Assembly: GCA_016859345.1 (NCBI GenBank)
Contig: CM029112.1
Span: 16,437,225-16,501,224, forward strand
DNA length: 64,000 nucleotides
Reading direction: 5' to 3'
Source of the DNA: Istiophorus platypterus
Lineage: Eukaryota > Chordata > Actinopteri > Istiophoriformes > Istiophoridae
Part shown: positions 9,252-19,900 of the stretch, piece by piece
How positions within the stretch are numbered: position 1 is the first letter of the stretch
How the letters are laid out: each line of letters begins with the position of its first letter
Program-made: the position numbers and the translations under genes
Notes under the pieces: model-generated
What the model saw: the letters and a program-made list of their open reading frames with translations, nothing else
Told to the model about the DNA's origin: nothing
Databases searched by the model: none

Positions 9252-12200
9252 TGACACACCGATATACAGTTCATTATATATATCAGACTAAGCAGAATAT
9301 AAGCCCCTAAGTACTTGTGTCTCAATAACCCCTCTTACCTTAATAAAGTCTTTTTAAAGGGCTGGCTTAACATGGGAATTTAGGTAGAAATGATAAAACA
9401 CCCAATATCTGCACCTCCACAGTGGATTTAGATTTAAAAAAAACTTTAAAGAAAGTAAACAATGTATATTTACATTTTCAAACTAAGGATTATCTTTCAG
9501 TGGCTACTGCTGCCTCTATTTTTAATGAGTACAGGAAGACAAAAATCATGTAGTTAGAATGAATTAAACTTTGAACGTGGATTAAATGAATGGGTTTTTT
9601 TTTTTTGTCCACTTGGGGGCAATGCAAAAAGCTGTACACACAACATTCATATATTATCACCAAAAAACACTGATATAGGTAATGTGTTAGGTAACAGTTG
9701 TTTATTTTTTCAACAAGCAGACACTGAGCAACATTAGCATTTATTTGGATTCATGTTTCTGGCCACCTAATAAGTGCAAGCTTAATATTCACTGTCTTTT
9801 GGCTCTAATTTTGGTTTGCAATAACTCCTCAGTATGAGTGTGAAATATGTGTCTCTTTAACTGCTAAATGCTCCTCCATGTTCACCAGCTAGTAGGTACT
9901 GAAGATTCAAGCTGGATGAAATAGATAATCTCTTCCACCTTTGCTGAAACAGTTAAAGCTAAAATCATCAAACTAATAGCACATACCAGAACAAACAAAA
10001 TAACAAAAAACTCTTGTTTATGTCTCGTTTGGCTCCTATTTTATTTAAAAAGCTCACCCCAAAATGGTGTCGTCTACATGAGGTAGGTGACATTTCTGGT
10101 GGAAGGAGCGAGGGCACTGATCACACACCACCAGCTCTGCTTCTTCTTCACTTTTACAGATGCAACACTCATCATCGTTTTTCTGATCCTCCTGCCAAGA
10201 TATACAGTGCATGACATCAGTTTGCACATAGTACAATTACATGTTGCATCTTTCTGCAATAGTGCTGAGAGAAAAAAAGGTCCTTGTTTATAAAAATCCA
10301 AGTTTGGTTCTCTTTTAACACCCCAGGAGGTGGAGCATTTTACAGTAGCTCATTGTGAGGAACACAGGTTTTGGACATTGTTCATGCAGAGCAAAGATAA
10401 ATGTAGGGTGAGGACGTTCTGTTCATCTGAAACTGACTGATCAACAAACTTACCAGGTCATTATGATTTGGTCTGCACAGGTTGCAAGAACACAGCAGTG
10501 AGTGGAGCCTCAAGATGCCTACCTGAAATAGACAAATCAACATTTTCTTCCTCTTTGTTTCACAGCTCAGATCTCTGCTCTCTCCAAATCACTTTGTATC
10601 CGTTTCTAAGTTATATGTCAGTCCCTCCCCACTATGTGAATTTAATAACCTCAGATTTTGTTTCTTTTAACCACTTGTGCCAACCAGTTCAGACTGATTG
10701 GAGTCTAAGATGGGGTCTGCAGTTTACTATCATACTGTCATGCCTTTTTGTAGATTATTTTTGTGTATATTAGGGCTTCTAGAGGTGATGCTGTGATGCA
10801 GTTTATGGTTCATCTGGTGAGAGTGTTTATGAAACTTTAGTATGGTTTTGTAGTAACAATAACTTCTTTAGAATAAGCTTGCATGTAAAAAGCCTCACTG
10901 TTTATTTGTTCTCTTTACACCATATCAAAGCTGTATTATGTTACTGCTAATGCAAAAATTTCCTCCTGCTGCTGTTTCCACTGGCGAAACATTTGATGGC
11001 TAGCTGTGATCATTCATCAAAAATGTCACTGTAAGTATTGGGATCATTTTTAATTTTGCAGGTGATGGGACTAGAAGGAGCAGCCACAGTCAGCTGTTAG
11101 ATGAAGAGCCGCAGGCTGCTGCCTGCACACCTCCCTCTCCTCAGCAAAGTAACTAACATTACTTTGCCACATGCTCACGTCATGTGCAGCATGAAGAAAG
11201 AAATTAGGTTTATATTCTTCTTCATTTAAAATGTATGTCTGACAATGCAGCTACTCAAGGAGTGTTTGCTGCAGAAATCACAGATGAGACAACAAACAAC
11301 CAGCATTGGAAACTTATGGATTATAACTTTTAAAAATAATTATAACCTCTTTCTCTCTCAGATTGCATCACACAAATACACAAAGATGCACAAATAACAA
11401 TTCAAGATGCTCTTGGTGATCTGTGATGATGCAACCCTGATCATAGTTACCTCTATGAGGAGACCGAGTGGCTTTCCTTCAAACTTGATGTCCTTCTTCC
11501 AGGTGGTGTCTGTCTGACATGATGACTTCTTAACAAACTCCACGGGGCTCAACCAACTCGTCTCAGTACGAATGCTCTTCCCGCATGTCCCTGGCGATGG
11601 AAGACAGATTAGAGGGGACACCTTTTGCAGAGTTTGGTTTGGTTTAGTTCACAGCATTACACTTTTCACCGCTTTTTTTTTTTTTTTTAAATAATACTAG
11701 CGGTATGACTGTCGGGATGGTAACGTTGGTTTGCCAGTTGGTGGTATCCCAACAATTTTTAAAAGGACTGCCATTAAAATTTGTACAGACACTGATGGTT
11801 CCCAGAGGATGAATTCTAACTGCTTAGGTGTCCGCCTGACTTTTTATCTATACCCATCATAAGCTGGACAGTTACGGTAAACATTACCTGATCCAAATCG
11901 TTTTTTGTATAAGGTCCCAGCTACATCTCCACATGTGACTTTGAACACTGTCCGGCTACTGTCATTGTCGGACTCAGACTGCTCCTCTGTCTGTTCCTCA
12001 GTCTTATCCTCTTCATCTGCAAAGTACAAGTGTGGCGGATATGATTAACATAACCATTGTATAATTCTGGAATACAATATTCATCTAGAGTAACTATTCA
12101 TTACTGCTGGTGTAATTTCCCTTTGTGTAGACCAGAACCTGTGATATCTCTGGAATTTTCTTGGTCACTAGAGGAAATCTGCTCCTCCTGGTTTTCCAGC

Positions 12201-15200
12201 TCATGCTCCTCATGGTCATTTTCATCTTCTGCTTCTTCTCCCTCAGCAACTAAACAAAGGAGAGGTGAATTTTAGACCATTTTACCTTTGCATGCTTGTA
12301 TCAGTTAATTATCCTACATTAGGAAATAGGAAGCATCCTCTGCCTGTTTTTTCTCTCAAATAGGTGAACCTGGAGCTCAAAATTTCATAGATCTTAAAAT
12401 GGCACGAAACTGGTTTCAACATTCATTTTCATTTATGTATTCTTGGACAGGGAAAAATCAGCTCATCTGTCTGCCTGTTTGGCTTTAATGATTACATTGC
12501 ATTAATGTTTTAATAATTCATGTGAGGTAAAATATGCTCTTTTAATAGCTTGTGGGGATGCATCACTGTTTTGCACTAATACAACAAACCTGTAATGACA
12601 TGATCAGATGGAAACAGGGACCTCTTGGCCTAGTAGGAAGAAAAAGGAGGGAATGGCCCATATCAGAATGACTGAAAACTAGAGGATACCTTACTGTGTC
12701 AGAATTTAATTATTTATGTATTTTCACCAGTTTTGGTTCCTTTTTATACCGTCCTTTGTAACTTGCTGATTTCAGGTGCCCTTCCTGAAATGAAATTTAA
12801 AAAAAAAGATTTTAACAACATGATTTTAACAATAAACTGTGTGTGAAGTGATCCATGTATATTCTAAAATTAAAATTAGTTTTCAACAAACCTTTATAAG
12901 TTTTCCCAGGGGGGTGCCCATACATCGAATGGTCAACTTCCAGTTCCTGGAGCTCTTCTTCCCTGCAAACTTCTCAAATTCATTTGGGGTAAACCACTTT
13001 TGCTGGAACGAAATGCACTCTTTCCCTGAAACAGGCAGAGGATTGGGATTAAATCGACATGTGCTATGATGATCAATTTATGTCACCATCTTTTAATGGC
13101 CAGAGGTTTAATCTTTGCATGAATTTACATCTAAAATTCCCTCGAACAGAATACAATTATCTTCAAGCCCAGTAATTGGTCTCAATTAGCATTCTTCCAG
13201 TGTTTTTTTTTGTCCTTTCTAGATTAGGAAACAACAACAGGATTCCTTTTTCAGTCATTGAGTTTTACTTTGCCTCTCTGACCTTTAGCCAGTCTGTCCC
13301 TGCTCAGCGTCCCATGCTGAGATCCACAGGTCACAGGCAGCACGGACTTATAAAGGGGCCAGGTCCATAAGTCACTCTTCTCTCCCTTCTTCAAGGGAGA
13401 AGCTGTGAAATTTTAAAACGATGTTTAGAGGTATTTGTTCAAAATGAAAAATTCTCTTTCACTGAGACATTTTCTCAGTCAAAAATTCTGATCTAATCTG
13501 ATGCTTTTGCCCCAAGGCCACACCAGTGAATCTATTGCAAGATGAACTAGAATGGCAGTATAGGGCATACTTTGGTCATGGCCAGTGTCAAACAATATAA
13601 ACCATGCTTCAAAGAAAAAAAAAATGAAATTCATAGTTAATTATTTCAATCTGCCCCAAAATTCAATGTGTTCTTCCCTGGACCAGACACAGGGAAAACA
13701 CGACCTCCCTGGCGGAGGTTACTACCCGTAAAATTAGACTGAATAACAAAATGAAACAGAGAACCATCATTTTAAGTTATAATGCACTTTTTTGAAACTC
13801 TCAGCTAAAATTCAGTCATGTCTACAGAAGTAAGACAAAAGCAGAGAGAGACTTACAAAAACATATTTTCCTGGACTTTTTCCTCCGACCTTCAGTCAGC
13901 CCAGATGATGGACCAGGCTGCTCCTCCTCATCAGAGCACATGCTTCTATTTTTCCGTTTCTTCCTCTTTTTTACAGATTTAATTTGGTCCTCCTCTTTCC
14001 TTTCATCTTCTGAAAGCTCTTTCCTTTTGTCTGTATCCATTTCAACCTTCTCAGGCATTTGTAAGTCAGAAAGATAAGACCCTGCAATTAAATTAAAGGC
14101 CAAGTATATAGTGAATATAAGGTACAAACCATGGACAAACAGCTATCCTTAGGTCTTGTCAGCAATAGGATGGTGAATGAATATTTTTAGAGGTGGTCAC
14201 ACCAAATATTGATATGATTTAGTTTTTCAGTACCAAAAACCTTGGCCCTGTACTGTATAGACATATTTGTTCTAAGATCTGGTTACAGCACAGTTTTGAT
14301 GTGATTCATCAAAGCAAACAATGTCAGTGAACACCATGCAAGCAGACAATTTAAAAACTGAAGTTGTGTTGTTTCAGTTGAGAATAGATTAATACTTTTG
14401 CATACTATTTATCTGTTAATTTTTCAGAGACTACGTACAAAACATGATTATAAGATGCAAAAGAAAAGATAAACCTATTAAGCCTATTACCTATTAACCT
14501 ATTAGCAATTGCAAGAGAAGATTGGAAGCAGAATGAAATCATTTACACATTGATGGCCATAAAAAAACAAAAAAACAAAACAAAACAGAGTCTGACCATC
14601 CATGAGGCTGCGACGCAGTGTTCGCAGGGTCGAGTAAAGGCTCATGAGGGTGTCCGTGAAGACACATCTCCAGAACACAGTGATGTGCTGCGATTTTTCT
14701 CTCTCTATCCAGTCCAAAATGTCATAAACGGCTTTCTTCACGTTTTCTTTACTCCTTATGTGATTCGTCTTCTGCACACGCACAAAAGTATAGAGAATGT
14801 TAGGGTTGGTTGACATGACCTAGACTGTTTTTCACTAATCAACCGAAAAACACATAATGATGAAAAATTCATAGTGATGTTTAATGTGGAGACATTCGAA
14901 AATCCAGTTCTTCTTAGCTCTACAGCGCCTTTAGGCATCTTTCAGCTCATTGTTTTGGTATTCTGGCCCACTACATTACTGTTTTGGCCGTAAATGTATT
15001 GTTTTCAGCCACAGCAGGCAGCTGTTTTCAGTTAAAAAAATATAGAAAATAAATAGCCTTAAATCCCACTTTACTCCAATTGCCTTCCACCAAATATGAG
15101 CCGGACAAAGTTGGAAAACCGAAAACTGAAAAATCTAATATTCAAACATTTCTTTCAGCTACTGTGCGGCACTGTGAAAGTCATCATGCGGCGACTGTCT

Positions 15201-15956
15201 GAAAATGTGAGCTGTTATACAACAATAGTAGTTAAACAACAATAAATTTTGTTCAAAAACAACTATATACCCTTTTGACAACACTACCTATAAATCCCTT
15301 CTGTTTTAGTATCCGTCCCTAACACATATATGCACCAAATCTAGTTTTGGTCTTCATTAGTTTAGCATGGTGGATTCTGTCGTAAATTATTTGTAACCAT
15401 CGACCTATGAATTGATCGATTATTTCTTATCTTTTATAAGTACCAGAGAACAGAAAAACGGGGGTCAAGAGGGGCCCGCATCGTTTGTCCCGAGGCCCCC
15501 CGCTGTGGGTTCATCGGGCCCTGGTTATTGCTGCCTCCCGCTGTCAAAATGACAAGAACCGTGTTGCACTGTCATCGTCGTGTTCAGACATCACCGCGGT
15601 GGCTTGACGTACACGTACAGGTGGTTTTACACCTAAGCTCGCGCCTCATGCTGTTCCCTCCCCTGACACGGGTGCGCGCGCGCTCCACTCAAACGGGACC
15701 CACGTGACGAGGCGGGAGAGCGCGCGAGGAGCGAGTAAAGAAAAGAAAGAGAGAAAGAAAGAGAGAAAGAAAGAAAGAAAGAAAAAGAAAATGCAAATCG
15801 TTTCCTCCTCACCTGGTACCTGTCCTCCGGGATGAGGTTGTGATCTCTGAGCTGGGTGAGAAAGCTGCGCGGCTTCTCCATGCAGGACAACTCCGTTTTC
15901 TTACAGTGGAAAAACCGCAGCAGCTGCTCGGGCTCCAGGAAATCCAGCGGGTCCAT
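8303..15956 (-). CDS. SP100/SP140-family nuclear body protein with HSR, two SAND domains, PHD finger and bromodomain
   Basis: Chromatin reader of the SP100/SP110/SP140 family, expected in nuclear bodies. Sixteen exons join in phase to 634 residues: 15956-15813, 14771-14597, 14081-13857, 13402-13283, 13025-12892, 12784-12728, 12629-12590, 12249-12139, 12016-11888, 11590-11451, 10522-10454, 10191-10058, 9210-9093, 8957-8883, 8649-8506, 8392-8303. Residues 1-106 are the HSR oligomerisation domain (MDPLDFLEPEQLLRFF). A basic KKRKKRKNR stretch in exon 3 looks like a nuclear localisation signal. SAND 1 (about 195-266) has VTCGSQHGTL and RNWKLTIRC. SAND 2 (about 360-425) has VTCGDVAGTL and TTWKKDIKF. 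An acidic linker separates them. The PHD finger (457-503) has C4HC3 ligands C457/C460, C471/C474, H479/C482 and C500/C503. The bromodomain keeps its acetyl-lysine Asn (N604 in CALYNQ). AIRE shares HSR, SAND and PHD but lacks a bromodomain, so SP140 type is preferred. The second SAND is unusual. Confidence 0.9.
9218..9249. repeat. (CA)16 microsatellite abutting the splice acceptor of SP140-like exon 13
   Basis: On the transcribed strand this is (TG)16 directly followed by AGAGCAG and the exon starting at 9210. The repeat therefore forms most of the tract where a polypyrimidine run is normally found. Confidence 0.9.
15737..15790. repeat. (GAAA)n microsatellite in SP140-like intron 1
   Basis: Tetranucleotide GAAA/TTTC run with GAGA interruptions, starting about 20 bases after the donor site of exon 1 on the transcribed strand. 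Confidence 0.85.
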
Positions 15957-16310
15957 CGGGCGCACCCGCGTTACGGCGCGACGACCACCGGGCGAGCGGC
16001 GGGGTCGGAAATCACGGGGGCGCTGAGGGGCATGGGTTCAGAGGGAGGCGGAAGCTCCACCAGAGCTTTCTCCCCCGGATCCGCGCACCGATCCTCTCTC
16101 GTTTCCTGAGTCCGGTGACGTTTGGAAAGCGAAAGCGGTGTTTTGTCTGACGTTGCGTCGGTAGAGCGCGACTCTGGTCGGGGGCGGCAGGGGACGCGGC
16201 GGCGCGGCGCCCGGAGCCTCCGCCTCACGTCGACGCGGTCCGAGGGCGACGTGGAGACCCGAAGCCCCCGGAGCACACGAGCTGAGGGAATAGAGCTTGA
16301 GGGGAGATCT
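15957..16310 (-). promoter_or_regulatory. CpG-rich promoter and 5' UTR of the SP140-like gene
   Basis: Dense CpG and high GC begin inside exon 1 and continue to about 16300, then stop abruptly. No TATA box is evident. The region holds an IRF-type element at 16125-16136. Confidence 0.6.
16125..16136 (+). promoter_or_regulatory. IRF element (ISRE-type) upstream of the SP140-like gene
   Basis: GAAAGCGAAAGC fits the IRF-E consensus GAAA(G/C)(T/C)GAAA(G/C)(T/C) at every position. It lies about 170 bases upstream of the SP140-like ATG (15956), within the CpG-rich promoter. Mammalian SP100, SP110 and SP140 are known interferon-induced genes, so the position is meaningful. Binding itself is inferred. 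Confidence 0.6.
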
Positions 16311-16937
16311 TGTGTGAAATGTGCATACGTCCATAGATTGTCATTGAAGGAGCGGGTTTAGTTTACAGGCCTTTAACCCGTTAATTAATATTAATATTAA
16401 TTAATTAAAATTAATAATATCAGACGCAATTTATGAAATTATTCGTCCTTAAACACGTCTGCAAGGGATCTTTCGGTGTCATTATTTTCGTCATCCGTTC
16501 GTTTCATGGATGGCTTCGTCATCTTCGCCGACCCGTCGTTCTTTTTATTATAAGAGCAGTCGATCCAGATGTTTTATGTCCAATATACACGCGCACCCAC
16601 ACACACACACAATTGTATATATTTTTATATATAAATATATCTCTACCAGAGGCCCCGAGCTTGAGGAAGACACACAAACCTCATTGGGGGCTGAGAGGGG
16701 AATTTTTATACGTATTTACAGTATATATGTGTGTGTACCGTTCATCGAATTGAACTATTTTATTCATGTTTGTTCCTAAGAAACTTGGAAGTTCCCTGAC
16801 CTCTGCAAAACTGCATGTTGAGGAGAAATCATGACACGTAAATAAGAATAACTTTTAGCTATAGAATTACAATGCACCATTTGCTATCATTGTAAATCAA
16901 ATAAGTAATTTAACACATATGACACAGATTTATGATA
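16311..16937. other. Short intergenic region between the SP140-like and FAM20C-like genes
   Basis: AT-rich, with a run of TTAATTAA/ATTAAT repeats at 16380-16425 and short CA and TA stretches near 16605-16640. No exon was recognised. Because both genes are on the minus strand, this is the promoter side of the SP140-like gene and the 3' side of the FAM20C-like gene. Confidence 0.6.
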
Positions 16938-16943
16938 TTTATT
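16938..16943 (-). promoter_or_regulatory. Poly(A) signal AATAAA of the FAM20C-like gene
   Basis: AATAAA on the minus strand 22 bases after the stop codon at 16965. If used, the 3' UTR would be under 50 bases, so further downstream sites are also possible. Confidence 0.4.
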
Positions 16944-16964
16944 ATTGTTTTTCTATTCCCTCAG

Positions 16965-19900
16965 TCAGTCTCCTTCCTGGTATCCTTCCAAGTCATTGTA
17001 GATGACATCACTGTGCTGATCCTGACAGGTATGCACCACCTGGAGGATGGTGGCAAGGCGTCGGTCCAAAGCAGAGAGGTGTGGTTCAGACAAGAGGGGG
17101 GCCACGCCCACCAGAGGATCCTGAGCCAGAGACTCCCGCATGACATCACTGAGGCGGAAGCCAGGGAGGCGCAAGAGGCGCAAGCGGAGGAGGGTGGAGC
17201 GACGAATCCTGCGAGGGGGATGGAGAGTGAGATCACGAAGAGATAATGAAGAGGCTCGAATGGAAAAAGTAAGGTAGGAAAGAATTGAAATGAAACAGTA
17301 CTTGAATTGACACCCCCAATCTCTCTGGGTCCTTTAGCTATATGCAGTTTCTGCTGAGTTATACTATAATGTTTTTTGTACCAGACCTTGGAACTTTACA
17401 GACTTGTTCTCTCATCTTTCTTTCTTTTCTTTTTTTTTTTTTAATTTTAGTTTACCTGCAACACTGCTGCAAGGGAGCTAGAATAGACAGCTCATCCCGA
17501 GAGTGACGCCCAAACCTGGAAAGCATTGTCAACAAGATTTTCGTTGTGAGAAAGCAACTTAAATAAAATGTTGCCATAATCATTGACACGAAACAATAAT
17601 CTCTCTAGTGTTTGGCTGACAGACATGAGTTGAAAGATTACTCACGCCCGTCCATTATCCAGATGTAGCAAAAAAGTCTCATTGCCAAATTGCTCAAACG
17701 TCTCATAGTGATGTCTGTCCATGTTGCCTTTCAATGAAAGACGTTCACGTTTCATTAGACAATGGGGAAAGCTTTGTTTGTATAAATAAAAAAAGACACC
17801 CAGGTAATAATGCCATGTTTTGATTGGAATTTCATGACAACATTATCTCCATTGCATTTAGAAGGAAAAAAAATATAATGCAAATCAACAGGCTACTGGG
17901 GATGAGTTTAAAATGTAGAGACTTACTCATGAGGAAGTCCAGTACAGCCATGTCTATGAGATCCACCAGTCTGGTGCCATGGTTGTAAGGAGGCGTCTGT
18001 TTGACTATGTCGCAGTAGGCTGGGTCCTTCTCCCACCTGGGAACATAAAGCGCAGTCAGTGATGGATAAGTATATCTATTTAAGAGTTAAATTTAGTAAA
18101 GTAAGTAAATATTCATTCATGATGAATAATTTGGGCTGAGTCTATTTTGTTAAATGGGATTTTATTTATTTTTTTTTTTTGGTAAGGTTGTGTTTTAACA
18201 GTTGGCATGATTTTTTTGTTTTTAATCTAGTGCTGGTTATGCTATATATCTTCCTCTTTGTCTTCCTCAATGTCGATTTCTTCTTCTTTCGGTTTCTGAG
18301 GACGGACTCAACATGATTTGGGAGAAGGACTATTTCCCTTTGTGGACTCAAGACTTGTGATTTAAGTTGATTGGTGATAAAAGTGATTAACCTTTCATTT
18401 ACAATTAATTCAGGTACAGATACTGATCATATACTGTATTAAGACAATAAACACTATGTGTTAGTGTCTTTCGATCCAACTTACAAACAGGTGCAAATTT
18501 AAAACAGATAAAGGCGGTGACAAAGCAGTAACCTGATTTAAGCGAACTGACGATCAAAAGAAACCAAAATGTCCGAATGATGCCCAAAATAGCAGCATAA
18601 TATGTTGCCAAGTTTCTTAAACAACAGTGATTGGAACTATTAACCCATCAACTGCAAACCTTCATGTCACCTTGGACAGCTCACGCAGCTCCCACACAAC
18701 CTGAGCTGAACAGGAAAGCAGGAACACGCTGTAAAGTATAGGCTGATTGTTTGGTATTCCTCAGCCTCTATCATGGCTGCACTTTTACAAAGTTTAACAG
18801 GGCATTATTTTAAAAAATGATGGATATAATTGAAGCAGCGGAATCTAAAATATCCTGACCTTTAGTCCCTAGTTTGACTTCAAAAACCTGGGCTTTTACA
18901 CTTCCTGTAATACAACTTGTCAACATCTTTGTTTAGATTATTCCTTCCAAATCTGAGGTAGTTGTGCATCATTATGACATCATTACATTAGAAAACTCCC
19001 CCTGTAACTGGTGGTCTGCCCCTTTTAATATAATATATTTTAGCAATTTTATTGTGATCCAGAAGCCTCCGGACAAAGAGTATTGGATTATGTCCCTGCA
19101 CATACACTGCTGGTAATAAATTTACAAGGAAAAAAGTCTTTCTACACATAGTCCTCCGACAGGCTGAAACTGGTGGATTAACACTAATAATGCGTCCTAT
19201 TTACTGACATCAGTATTGTTATACTGACATAAAGACATGAAAAAGTTTTCTCTTTGTGTGTTTTCTTTTGTCACTTTTTGTATAGAATTTGGCCTTGAAT
19301 TGTACTCAACTACTTCACGTGTTTGTTGGAACTTATGTGAAGCAGCTGCTAACGTGAACCACAAATTTAGTTTTGTGTTGCAGCCTTTCACTGAACACTC
19401 ATGAACAAGATCCACCTGCATCAAGTAAGACACAACATAATACATAAGAGGGAAGTAAAACAAAGCGCAACCATGTGGTTCTAATATTCTGTCCCTTGCC
19501 AAGTGTATAAAGTTAGCAGTATTTATAGTATAACGTCATATTTATATTAGGTGTATAGTAATATTAATTGCTACCATAATAAACGAAGAAGACAAATAAT
19601 TGAGACAGACGGTGTACGCACTGTGCCAGCTTGGTCCGGCTGTAGGATCGTCTCCATGGTGACCTCCAGGACCTGCGGGGAGCAAGGGTGAGGTCAGGTA
19701 GCATGGCAGCCAAGGACACCTCCAGTGCATGTGGCTGACCGCACACTGGATGCTCTGTCGAACAGTAATACTCACACTGGCCATAGAAACACACATTCCC
19801 CGCTAGAGGGAGTCAGAGAGAGAGAGAGACACCTCTTGATTTCTAGTGATGTTTTGTTTGCTGTAGCTAATGTGTACTGCGAGCATGGATATAAACACTC

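Noticed and set aside
8303..15956. Identification of the HSR-SAND-PHD gene as AIRE
   Set aside because: AIRE ends with a second PHD finger and has no bromodomain. Here a bromodomain with YN motif follows the PHD and ends the protein.
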